Of a stretch of 35,032 nt of DNA, positions 16,294-22,786 are shown one piece after another. Position numbers and translations under genes: made by a program. The notes under the pieces were generated by a model, which was not told the DNA's origin, did no database searches, and saw nothing but the letters and a program-made list of their open reading frames with translations. Each line of letters opens with the position of its first letter. Positions within the stretch are counted from its first letter, which is position 1. Origin of the DNA: Rhodospirillales bacterium (GTDB lineage: Bacteria > Pseudomonadota > Alphaproteobacteria > Rhodospirillales > Shumkoniaceae); contig JAHDSF010000029.1 of assembly GCA_018432935.1 (NCBI GenBank), positions 1 to 35,032 of the forward strand, given 5' to 3'.

Positions 16294-16746
16294 TCAGACA
16301 GTCCTGTCGTCCGAAGCATCCGGGCCGGCGGGAAGAAGCGCTTGCTGCTGAATCTTCTTCGGCGTGGCGTCCTCGGCCACGTACAGCGAAGGGTCGACTT
16401 CGAAGAGCTCCCGGCATTCCCGCGAGCAGAGGTGATACACACGACTGTTGTGGACGGTGGGCTTGCCCTTGCCGGGCATCACCCGTTCGCCGCAAACCGG
16501 ATCGCGCACCTTGGCGGTCTCGGGGGACACATCTTCCTCTGGTCCCGAGGCGACCCGGGATCCCGTCTGGTCGGTCTTTGCTTGTCGTTGACCCCCGTCT
16601 CCGTGCCCGCCCCCGCAGCAGCCTCCACCTCCCTGGCCCGCGTGGCGGTCCTGGCCGCGGTTGAAGAGATGGCTGCCGCATCCGAAGCGGAACATCAGAA
16701 AGGCAAGACCGCCCCAGAGAAGAAGCGAAAAAATCGGTGAGTCCAT
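16294..16746 (-). CDS. Membrane-anchored YHS-domain protein
   Basis: The 150-residue protein starts at the ATG at 16746, preceded by GAAGGA. It has an N-terminal membrane segment (MDSPIFSLLLWGGLAFLMF), a Cys/Gly/His-rich linker (HAGQGGGGCCGGGHGDGG, about 36-53) and a YHS domain (VRDPVCGERVMPGKGK to CSRECRELFEVDPSLYV, about 80-127). YHS domains bind metal through Cys residues and recur in copper and silver resistance proteins, as at the CopA N-terminus in this window. The upstream frame extension is rejected because it overlaps the neighbouring gene. It is the second gene of a minus-strand operon, 52 bases after the small membrane gene, and converges on the kinase gene, leaving only 25 bases between them. 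Confidence 0.82.
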   Translation of the reverse strand: MDSPIFSLLLWGGLAFLMFRFGCGSHLFNRGQDRHAGQGGGGCCGGGHGDGGQRQAKTDQTGSRVASGPEEDVSPETAKVRDPVCGERVMPGKGKPTVHNSRVYHLCSRECRELFEVDPSLYVAEDATPKKIQQQALLPAGPDASDDRTV

Positions 16747-16798
16747 GTTCGGTCCTTCAGAAAACGCTCCGTCAAAGGAGACGGGAGTGCCGCGGATA

Positions 16799-16969
16799 CT
16801 AGTGGTTCCGTGCGCTCCGGCGTGATCGCCAGGATGGCCGACGGTCGTTGCTGTCGGTGAATCCGGATCGGGAAGACGCTTCCCGCACGGCGTCGCGGAT
16901 AAGCGCCAGGGCGAGCAGAACGATGACCACGCCAAGGCCGATCGACAGCAGGGGATAGAAGCCCATCAT
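16799..16969 (-). CDS. Small single-pass membrane protein, unknown function
   Basis: The 56-residue product starts at tandem ATGs (16969 and 16966) with GAGGGA seven bases upstream. It has one hydrophobic segment (FYPLLSIGLGVVIVLLALAL, about 4-23) and an Arg/Ser-rich basic tail (RDAVREASSRSGFTDSNDRRPSWRSRRSARNH). I do not recognise the family. It precedes the YHS gene in an operon, so a role in the same envelope metal response is likely but unproven. A longer start at 16999 is possible but lacks an RBS. Confidence 0.6.
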   Translation of the reverse strand: MMGFYPLLSIGLGVVIVLLALALIRDAVREASSRSGFTDSNDRRPSWRSRRSARNH

Positions 16970-17211
16970 GACCCATCCCTCTGCTGGACACCCGGGCACG
17001 CGCTCCCGGGTGTGATGTAGGAATGAGGATCTTCACGTTCATGCTCCGTTGCGCATCGAGGATCGTGGGCTGAGTGCGGCGCGGCAGCCGGATTTCGCCA
17101 GGCGATCCATCTCGCGGCCTCGCCGGGGGAGGGGGAGACGAAACCGGCTGCCGCCCACGTTCCGTCTTCGCTTCCAACGGCTGTCAGACTGGGCGCCGTT
17201 CTTTGCAGGAG

Positions 17212-17239
17212 TTTGTCGCCGGGAGGGAGATCTGTAACC
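17212..17239 (-). promoter_or_regulatory. Weaker TTGTCA/GACAAA-type motif, site 3
   Basis: On the minus strand GCGACAAAC (17219-17211) is preceded at the same distance as in site 1 by TGGTTACA, six of eight matches to TTGTCACA. It points to the small membrane protein-YHS operon but ends about 240 bases before its start codon, further than at the other sites. Confidence 0.35.
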
Positions 17240-17270
17240 AAACCTGACATGCCGCCGGAACGGATGCGGG

Positions 17271-17284
17271 CCGTCACGTGACGG
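17271..17284. repeat. Perfect 14-bp palindrome in divergent intergenic region
   Basis: CCGTCACGTGACGG is a perfect palindrome in the 490-base region 16970-17459, which separates the divergent small-membrane-protein and DUF2933 operons. It lies between promoter-like sites 3 and 4 and could bind a further regulator. I see no protein gene in this region; minus-strand open frames there have no RBS or recognisable domain. Confidence 0.4.
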
Positions 17285-17353
17285 GGGTGGGTCTGACGCA
17301 GCGCTGTCCCGGTCTGGTCGAGGAACTGCAGCAAGGCGTGGTGCCGCCACACC

Positions 17354-17382
17354 TTGTCACAACTTCGGCTCGCGGCGACAAA
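17354..17382 (+). promoter_or_regulatory. TTGTCA-N17-GACAAA promoter-like motif, site 4
   Basis: TTGTCA (17354-17359) is followed after 17 bases by GACAAA (17377-17382), pointing to the DUF2933 operon, which begins 78 bases on. The half-sites TTGTCACA and GCGACAAA are the same as in site 1 although the spacer differs. Confidence 0.5.
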
Positions 17383-17459
17383 GTTCAGTCAACGAACTCC
17401 GCTCGAATGGTCTCAAACGGCGGGCATCGGGCCTCGCCTTCCTGGACTGGAGCGGAGAC

Positions 17460-17690
17460 ATGAGACTCTTCGGACGCACCTGGACCTTCCGCGACCTTTT
17501 GACGTCGCCGCTGGGGCTTGGCGCCCTGCTCGTGGCGGGTGTCGGCGGATACTATCTGTGGAACAATCACCAGGAGCACGTCCTGGCGGTCCTTCCCTAT
17601 TCCGCGGTCGGCCTCTGCCTGGTCATGCACCTCTTCATGCACGGCGGCCACGGCGGGAACCGCAACTCGCACCAGGATCATCGGCACTGA
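17460..17690 (+). CDS. DUF2933 small membrane protein
   Basis: The 76-residue protein has two hydrophobic stretches (LGLGALLVAGVGGYYLW, about 18-34, and VLAVLPYSAVGLCLVMHLFMH, about 41-61) and a His/Gly-rich tail (MHGGHGGNRNSHQDHRH). The LCLVMHLFMHGGHGG stretch is the hallmark of DUF2933, a family often found with copper and silver resistance genes; its mechanism is unknown to me. GGAGCGGAGAC lies just before the ATG. It opens a four-gene plus-strand cluster (17460-19482) and is followed after 21 bases by the methyltransferase-like gene. Confidence 0.85.
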   Translation: MRLFGRTWTFRDLLTSPLGLGALLVAGVGGYYLWNNHQEHVLAVLPYSAVGLCLVMHLFMHGGHGGNRNSHQDHRH

Positions 17691-17711
17691 GGACTGGCGG
17701 GGAGAATCGCC

Positions 17712-18365
17712 ATGACCGAGAACCCCTACGGGTACGGCTTGTGGCCGCTCGTGATCCTGAATTCCGCGGTTTTCATCATCTTCGCATTCAGCTTCACCCG
17801 GCCGAGGGGGAGCCGCGACTGGCGCTCCCTGGGGGCCTTCAGCGGCTTCATCGTGGCTCTGTTCGCCGAGATGTATGGCTTCCCGTTGACGGTCTTCCTG
17901 TTGTCGGGCTGGCTGCAGACCCGGGTCGCGGGTACCGAGGTCTTCGCCCATGATGCGGGGCACCTCTGGAGCACGCTGCTCGGTCTGTCCGGCGACCCGC
18001 ATTTCAGCGTCCTGCACCTTGTGAGCAACGGCTTCATCCTCGGCGGGTTCGTGGTCCTGGCGAAGGCTTGGCGCGTCCTCCACGCCGCCCAGCGCGAAGG
18101 CCGACTGGCGCAGGACGGCCTTTACGGACGGGTCCGCTATCCGCAATACCTGGCCTTCATCCTCATCATGGTCGGGTTCCTGCTGCAATGGCCGACCCTG
18201 CCGACCCTCGTGATGTTCCCGATCCTCCTGATCGTCTACGCACGGCTGGCGCGCCGCGAGGAGGCCGACGCGCTGCGAGCCTTCGGCGACGAGTACGCGC
18301 GCTACAGGGCGAGGGTTCCCGCCTTCATTCCCAGCCTGAACAGAACCGAGGAGCGCCGGGCGTGA
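17712..18365 (+). CDS. Isoprenylcysteine carboxyl methyltransferase-like membrane protein
   Basis: This 217-residue integral membrane protein has about five hydrophobic segments (near 10-28, 39-62, 100-118, 142-160 and 162-180). The region GLYGRVRYPQYLAFILIMVGFLLQWPTL and the later RLARREEADALRAFGDEYARYRARVPAFIP match the SAM-binding C-terminal part of the ICMT/PEMT family (RHPxY, and EExxLxxxFGxxYxxYxxxVPxxIP). Bacterial members are frequent beside heavy-metal genes but their substrates are not known. GGGGAGAAT precedes the ATG. It is in an operon with the DUF2933 gene; the YHS-membrane gene starts 59 bases later. Confidence 0.8.
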   Translation: MTENPYGYGLWPLVILNSAVFIIFAFSFTRPRGSRDWRSLGAFSGFIVALFAEMYGFPLTVFLLSGWLQTRVAGTEVFAHDAGHLWSTLLGLSGDPHFSVLHLVSNGFILGGFVVLAKAWRVLHAAQREGRLAQDGLYGRVRYPQYLAFILIMVGFLLQWPTLPTLVMFPILLIVYARLARREEADALRAFGDEYARYRARVPAFIPSLNRTEERRA

Positions 18366-18424
18366 TCATCCGAACCTCACGGGCGGCACGGACCGCCAAG
18401 ACTCCAGCCCTTCAGGAGGCCTCC

Positions 18425-19066
18425 ATGGCCACAGACCCCGTCTGCGGGATGCTCGTCGACCCGGCAAGCGCCGCCGCCTCAGTCGAGTTCCAGGGAATCA
18501 GGGTCTACTTCTGCTCGACCGGCTGCCAGACCGAGTTCCTCGCCAATCCTGCGGCCTTCGCGGCGGACCAGGCCGAACCCGCAGCGTCGTGCTGCGCCGG
18601 CAGCGGCCATCATGCCGCGGCCCGTCCCGGCGCCGCCAGCATCGCCGCGGCGACCGCCTGGGGGACCCTCGCCGCGGGTGGCCTGCTCGCCCTCTACTTC
18701 GGCCTGCTGGGCGGGCTCTCGGGATGGGCGTTCACCCTCGACCAGTTCCGCGACTACTGGCCCTACATCGTCGCGCTCGCGGCCGGTTTCGGAGCCCAGG
18801 TCGGGTTGTTCGCCTATCTCCGCCGGGCGGTGCGCCGGGCGCAGGCCGGCAAGGTGGTCGCGGTGTCGGGAACGGCCTCGGGGACCGCCATGGTGTCGTG
18901 CTGCGCCCATTACGCGGTCAACCTGCTGCCGGCGCTCGGGGCCACCGGGCTGGTCAGCCTCGTCGGGCAGTACCAGGTCCAGCTCTTCTGGGTCGGAATC
19001 GCGGCCAATCTGGCGGGCCTGGCCTACATCGCCAGGCGTCTCACCAAGTTTGCCAAAGGAGCATGA
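18425..19066 (+). CDS. YHS domain fused to a four-helix membrane domain
   Basis: The 213-residue protein starts at the ATG at 18425, behind AGGAGG. A YHS domain (TDPVCGMLVDPASAAASVEFQGIRVYFCSTGCQTEFLANP, about 3-43) is followed by a CC/His linker (SCCAGSGHHAA) and about four membrane helices (near 70-92, 102-122, 140-165 and 175-198). VSCCAHYAVNLLPALGATGL at the third helix puts a vicinal Cys pair and His in or near the membrane, and YQVQLFWVGIAANLAGLAYI follows. The CC and CC-H arrangement recalls small metal importers such as MerT, but I do not recognise the membrane family. It may move or sense metal delivered to the YHS domain; that is inference. Confidence 0.75.
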   Translation: MATDPVCGMLVDPASAAASVEFQGIRVYFCSTGCQTEFLANPAAFAADQAEPAASCCAGSGHHAAARPGAASIAAATAWGTLAAGGLLALYFGLLGGLSGWAFTLDQFRDYWPYIVALAAGFGAQVGLFAYLRRAVRRAQAGKVVAVSGTASGTAMVSCCAHYAVNLLPALGATGLVSLVGQYQVQLFWVGIAANLAGLAYIARRLTKFAKGA

Positions 19067-19482
19067 ACATGCGCATCGGCTTCGTTTCGGCCCTGGTCGC
19101 CGTCCTCGCCGCCACCCCCTGGATGTTCGCCGCCGCGCGCGACTCCCTGCCGACCCGGGTCGACAAGGGCGGCCAGGTGGTCGTCGAGGTCACCCCGGTG
19201 GCGATGGCCGCGGGCGCTGAGCCGTGGCGGTTCGAGGTCTCAATGAACACCCACGTCACGCCGCTGGCGCAGGACATGGCGGCCTCGGCGGTCCTGGTCG
19301 ACGAGCACGGGCGCGAGACCCCCGCCATCGGCTGGGAAGGGGACGCTGCCGGCGGCCACCACCGCAGGGGAGTGCTGCTGTTCCCGCCCGTCGCCCCAAT
19401 CCCCGCCGCGGTCACCCTCAAGATCCGGACCATCGGCGGCGTCGCCGAACGGACCTTCCGTTGGGGACTGTCAGGCCAGTGA
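19063..19482 (+). CDS. Secreted protein with GGHH motif, unknown function
   Basis: The 139-residue product starts at the ATG at 19063, overlapping the previous stop (ATGA) with AAAGGA upstream. A signal peptide spans about residues 1-25 (MNMRIGFVSALVAVLAATPWMFAAA). The mature domain appears beta-rich: VVVEVTPVAMAAGAEPWRFEVSMNTH, then LVDEHGRETPAIGWEG, then AGGHHRRGVLLFPPVAP, then VTLKIRTIGGVAERTFRWGL. NTH and GGHHRRG resemble conserved pieces of uncharacterised bacterial secreted proteins; I know of no assigned function. Translational coupling to the YHS-membrane protein suggests they act together across the inner membrane. Confidence 0.7.
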   Translation: MNMRIGFVSALVAVLAATPWMFAAARDSLPTRVDKGGQVVVEVTPVAMAAGAEPWRFEVSMNTHVTPLAQDMAASAVLVDEHGRETPAIGWEGDAAGGHHRRGVLLFPPVAPIPAAVTLKIRTIGGVAERTFRWGLSGQ

Positions 19483-19513
19483 TCCGGGCCATGCGGGCTG
19501 ATGGCACGGGGCT

Positions 19514-19531
19514 GCCGACCGCCTGGTCGGC
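19514..19531. terminator. Stem-loop between convergent genes
   Basis: GCCGACC (19514-19520) and GGTCGGC (19525-19531) form a perfect 7-bp stem with loop GCCT, 31 bases after the secreted-protein stop. There is no T tract, so termination here is uncertain. The 151-base gap to the convergent phosphorylase gene otherwise shows only a short open frame with no recognisable domain. Confidence 0.4.
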
Positions 19532-19633
19532 GGGCGCGCAGGCTGGCCGATGGCGACGTGACGGAGTTCGAGAAGAAGAGCTTCGAAATCGGCGGCTACG
19601 TCGAAGGCCAGTGACGGCCGGTGTCCGTCCCGC

Positions 19634-20437
19634 TCAACCGTACCCGAGCCGCGCCGCCGCGCGACGGACGATCTGCAGTGCCGCGGCGGTGCCGTCGTCC
19701 TCGCCCTTCTCGAAATCGCCGCCCTCGACGCGGCCCATCTGGTTGGTGACGTGCGCGAAGCAGACGACAGCTCTCTGCCGGGCCTGGGCGAAGGCATAGA
19801 GCGCGGCGGCTTCCATCTCGACGGCGAGCAGGCCTTGACCACGCCGGGTCTCGATCACCTCTGCGGTCTCCCGGAACGGGGCGTCGGTCGTCCAGGTCGC
19901 GCCGCGCAGGACGGGCGCCGGGAAACCGTCGAAAGCCCCGTGGAGCGCGTTCAGGACCGCCGCGGAGGACTCGCTGAACGGCGCAGGCGGCAGGTAGTGG
20001 TAGCTCGTGCCCTCGTCGCGCAATGAGCGCTCGATCAGCACGAAGTAGGGCGGCGGCCGCGCGCCGTCGAGCTGGCCCGCCGAGGTGACGCTGATCAGCA
20101 GCTTGCAGCCCGACGCGAACAGCTCTTCCGCGACAAGCACGGCGAACGGTGCGCCGACCGCGCAGCCGATGGCGCCGACCGTCAGGCCATCGATCTCGAA
20201 GACGAAAAGGTCCGTGTGATAACAGGCCCAGCCCTCGTGCCGCCGCGCGCGGCCGTCGGCCCGGAGCCGGCGGACGATGTCGCCGTCGGGATCGAGGAGG
20301 CAGACTTCCGGCACGGGGATGTCCAGGATCCGCTTCTGACGCCGCGCCTCGCGCAGCAGGCTTTCGGGCGTGAAGGCAGAGGGCAGGCCATGATGCTTGT
20401 CGGCAAGGATCGGGGGCAGATCGCGCCCGCTCTTCAC
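19634..20437 (-). CDS. Nucleoside phosphorylase-superfamily protein
   Basis: This 267-residue protein belongs to the PNP/uridine phosphorylase family, which cleaves nucleosides with phosphate to a base and ribose-1-phosphate. Supporting motifs are GLTVGAIGCAVGAPFAVLVAEELFASGCKLLISVTSAGQL (phosphate-site region), GTSYHYLPP near the middle (uridine phosphorylase-like substrate loop), and LLAVEMEAAALYAFAQAR with the catalytic-site E-M-E. The start is GTG, overlapping the desulfurase stop (GTGA), with GGAG seven bases upstream. It is the third gene of dsrE-desulfurase-phosphorylase, behind an ArsR-type operator. A nucleoside phosphorylase in such a sulfur operon is unusual. A thio- or methylthio-nucleoside substrate is possible but purely inferred. 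Confidence 0.8.
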   Translation of the reverse strand: MKSGRDLPPILADKHHGLPSAFTPESLLREARRQKRILDIPVPEVCLLDPDGDIVRRLRADGRARRHEGWACYHTDLFVFEIDGLTVGAIGCAVGAPFAVLVAEELFASGCKLLISVTSAGQLDGARPPPYFVLIERSLRDEGTSYHYLPPAPFSESSAAVLNALHGAFDGFPAPVLRGATWTTDAPFRETAEVIETRRGQGLLAVEMEAAALYAFAQARQRAVVCFAHVTNQMGRVEGGDFEKGEDDGTAAALQIVRRAAARLGYG

Positions 20438-21567
20438 GCGGGATCTCCGGCCGAAAGCGCGTCGGACAGCGCGGCGACGACGGCGTCGATCTCATCCTCA
20501 GTGGTTGCCCGGCCGATGCTGAAGCGGATCGCCCCCATGCCCGCCTCGGGCGCCACGCCCATCGCTTCCAGCACCGGCGACAGCTCGACGCGTCCCGAAT
20601 GGCAGGCCGAGCCGGTCGATGCGGCGACGCCGTCGAGGGCGGCCAGGATGTCGGCGCCCACCCGTCCGACGAACGAGACGTTGAGGGTGTTCGGCAGCCG
20701 GTGGACGGGATGGCCGTTGAGCACGACCCCGTCGCCGAAGCGGTCGCGGAGCGCCCGCCAGAACCGGTCCCGCATCGCTTCGACCCTGGGCACGCCCGAC
20801 AGGTCCGCGGCAAGCACCGCCGCCTGGCCCAGCGCCGCAGCCAGAAGGGCGCTCTCGGTGCCGGCGCGGCGGCCGCCCTCGTGGCCGGCCCCGTGCACGA
20901 GCGATTCCAGGGCCGTTCCGCCGCGGACGTAGAGCGCGCCAACACCCTTCGGGGCGTAGACCTTGTGGCCCGCCACGCTCATCAGGTTGACGCCGAGCTC
21001 ATCCACTCGCGTCGGGATCTTGCCGATCGACTGGGCGGCGTCGGTATGGAACGGGACGCCACGCTCGCGGGCGATCGCCGCGCAGTCCGCGATCGGCTGG
21101 ATCGTGCCGACCTCGTTGTTGGCGTGCATGATGCTGACGAGGATGGTGTCGGCGGTGATCGCCTTGCGCAGGTCGTCGGGGTCGATCCGGCCGGTCCGGT
21201 CGACCGGCAACCACGACACCTCGGCGCCCAGGCGTTCGAGGAAGCGCAGCGGCTCGACGATCGCCGGATGCTCGACGCGGCTGGTCACGACATGGCGGCG
21301 TTGCCTCTTGCTGGCGAAGAAGACGCCCTTGAGCGCGAGGTTGTTGGCTTCGCTGCCGCCGCTCGTGAACACCACTTCGTCGGGCGCGCAGCCGAGCAGG
21401 TCCGCGAGCTGCGATCGCGCCGTCTCCACCATCTGCTTGGCGGGCAGGCCGGCCCAGTGCCGGCTGGAGGGATTGCCGAAGGCGCCGTCGATGGCCTCCC
21501 GCATCGCTGCGGCGACCTCCGGTGCTATAGGCGTGCTGGCGTTGTGGTCGAGATAGATCTGTCGCAT
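20434..21567 (-). CDS. Cysteine desulfurase (NifS/IscS family)
   Basis: This 377-residue PLP enzyme would remove sulfur from L-cysteine, giving alanine and an enzyme persulfide. It begins with MRQIYLDHNASTPI, typical of the family. The PLP lysine is K202 in SVAGHKVYAPKG. TSGGSEANN (about 68-76), HANNEVGTIQPI (148-159) and HTDAAQS (174-180) are cofactor-site motifs. The catalytic Cys is C322 in STGSACHSG, a short loop close to the NifS/IscS type. It starts four bases after the dsrE stop and its own stop overlaps the phosphorylase start. No scaffold (IscU) or ferredoxin gene is near, so it probably serves persulfide handling rather than the main Fe-S pathway; that is inference. Confidence 0.92.
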   Translation of the reverse strand: MRQIYLDHNASTPIAPEVAAAMREAIDGAFGNPSSRHWAGLPAKQMVETARSQLADLLGCAPDEVVFTSGGSEANNLALKGVFFASKRQRRHVVTSRVEHPAIVEPLRFLERLGAEVSWLPVDRTGRIDPDDLRKAITADTILVSIMHANNEVGTIQPIADCAAIARERGVPFHTDAAQSIGKIPTRVDELGVNLMSVAGHKVYAPKGVGALYVRGGTALESLVHGAGHEGGRRAGTESALLAAALGQAAVLAADLSGVPRVEAMRDRFWRALRDRFGDGVVLNGHPVHRLPNTLNVSFVGRVGADILAALDGVAASTGSACHSGRVELSPVLEAMGVAPEAGMGAIRFSIGRATTEDEIDAVVAALSDALSAGDPA

Positions 21568-21571
21568 CGGC

Positions 21572-21925
21572 TCAGAAGATCAGGACCTTATCGGCGGCGA
21601 CGGTCTCGTTCGCGAGCTCGTCCATGCTGCTCCGGCGCGCCCCCTCGACGAGGTCCTCGTCGGTGATGCCGCGGGCGTCGATGCACGAGCTGCAGAGCAG
21701 GACGCGGCCCTCGCTGGCCACCAGGCGCTTCAGCATGCGCTCGACGTTGTAGTAGCCGTTCGGCGTCTTCTGGCCCTTGCGCGCCCCAACCACGGCATCG
21801 GCCATCAGGAAGACCACGACGTCCGAGACCTCCTCCTTCGCCAACAGCGTATATGCGAGACGCAGCGCGTTGTAGCAACGCTCGGTCCCATAGGGCGGGT
21901 CGTTGAGGATCAACAACGTCTTCAT
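21572..21925 (-). CDS. DsrE-family sulfur-relay protein
   Basis: The 117-residue protein has the DsrE/DsrF fold pattern: an N-terminal strand MKTLLILNDPPYGTERCYNALRLAYTLL, a central VVVFLMADAVVGARKGQK, and LLCSSCIDARGITDEDLVEGARRSSMDELA near residues 76-105. The CSSC motif around residues 78-81 is where related proteins carry the active Cys in C-x-x-C-(L/M)-DARG. DsrE proteins bind and pass sulfane sulfur. The ATG at 21925 excludes the longer frame, which would cross the operator. It leads the operon dsrE-desulfurase-phosphorylase, divergent from the ArsR-rhodanese gene. Sulfur from the desulfurase could be handed to this protein. Confidence 0.88.
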   Translation of the reverse strand: MKTLLILNDPPYGTERCYNALRLAYTLLAKEEVSDVVVFLMADAVVGARKGQKTPNGYYNVERMLKRLVASEGRVLLCSSCIDARGITDEDLVEGARRSSMDELANETVAADKVLIF

Positions 21926-21969
21926 CGCGGGTTCCTTGCTTGCAGGACGAGCTTGCGGGCGATCACCTT

Positions 21970-22009
21970 CGCCAGTATCATTCAATCGAGTAATTGAACG
22001 ATACTGGCG
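21970..22009. promoter_or_regulatory. Large inverted-repeat operator for ArsR-rhodanese regulator
   Basis: Arms of 17 bases (21970-21986 and 21993-22009) are inverted repeats with a single mismatch and a 6-base spacer CGAGTA. The core ATTCAAT-N6-ATTGAA is of the AT-rich dyad type used by ArsR/SmtB proteins. It ends 10 bases before the regulator start and 44 bases from the dsrE start, so one bound dimer could repress both divergent units. Confidence 0.8.
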
Positions 22010-22019
22010 GTCATCCTTG

Positions 22020-22685
22020 ATGTCAATTGACCCCAAGCAGGCATTGTTCGGCGAATTCGCAGCTGTCGCCCGCGCCATCGGGCATGCGCACCGGCTCGAG
22101 ATCCTCGAGCACTTGGCCCAGGGCGAGCGCGGCGTGGAGGCGCTGTCGGCCCGGGTCGGCCTCTCGATCGCCAACACCTCGCAGCACCTCCAGCAGCTCA
22201 AGCATGCAGGACTCGTGGTAGCGCGGCGGGACGGCAAGTTCGTGCTCTACCGCCTCGCCGACGACGGCGTACTGACGCTGCTCGCGGCCCTGCGAACGGT
22301 CGCGGAGCGTCGGATCGCTGAGGTGGTCCGCATCGTGCGTGGTTATTTCAATGAGCGGGATTGCCTGGAGCCGGTGTCGCGGGCCGACCTGCTGGAGCGC
22401 CTGCGCGCCGGCCTAGTGACGGTCCTCGACGTCCGTCCCGCCGACGAGTTCTCCTCCGGGCATCTGCCGGGGGCGCTCAATATTCCGCTCCGCGATCTGG
22501 AGGAGCGTCTTTCGGAGCTGGACTCCAGACAGGAGATCGTCGCCTACTGCCGCGGCCCCTATTGCGTGCTTTCGTTCGAAGCCGTCGCACGGCTGCGCGC
22601 ACGCGGGTTCAGGGTTCGCCGGCTTGAGGAAGGGCTTCCCGAGTGGAGGGCCGCAGGCTTGCCGGTCGAGGGTACCCAATCCTGA
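22020..22685 (+). CDS. ArsR-family repressor fused to a rhodanese domain
   Basis: The 221-residue protein has an N-terminal ArsR/SmtB winged helix (about 10-100, recognition region GVEALSARVGLSIANTSQHLQQLKHAGLV) and a C-terminal single rhodanese domain (about 118-215). VTVLDVRPADEFSSGHLPGALNIPL and the active loop VAYCRGPYC place the persulfide-carrying Cys near residue 180, with a second Cys four residues on. A lone Cys near residue 114 (ERDCLEPVSR) lies in the linker. Fusions of this kind are thought to link transcription to sulfane-sulfur status. The start at 22020 is chosen because the longer frame crosses the operator; its RBS is weak. It probably represses itself and the divergent operon. 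Confidence 0.88.
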   Translation: MSIDPKQALFGEFAAVARAIGHAHRLEILEHLAQGERGVEALSARVGLSIANTSQHLQQLKHAGLVVARRDGKFVLYRLADDGVLTLLAALRTVAERRIAEVVRIVRGYFNERDCLEPVSRADLLERLRAGLVTVLDVRPADEFSSGHLPGALNIPLRDLEERLSELDSRQEIVAYCRGPYCVLSFEAVARLRARGFRVRRLEEGLPEWRAAGLPVEGTQS

Positions 22686-22786
22686 TGAAAGCACAAGTCC
22701 AGGGTTCGTGGCCGCCAACTGGCCAGCGCCATTGCTCAAGAGTCGGCTGACGTTGAGCCTTGGTGGACGGCCATCACCAACGAGTT

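Noticed and set aside
16966-17352. Minus-strand open frames in the divergent intergenic region
   Set aside because: They cover the promoter-like motifs and the perfect palindrome, lack RBS and show no recognisable family.
19532-19618. Short plus-strand peptide ending FEKKSFEIGGYVEGQ
   Set aside because: It has balanced residues but no start, RBS or recognisable domain in the gap between convergent genes; too little to call a gene fragment.
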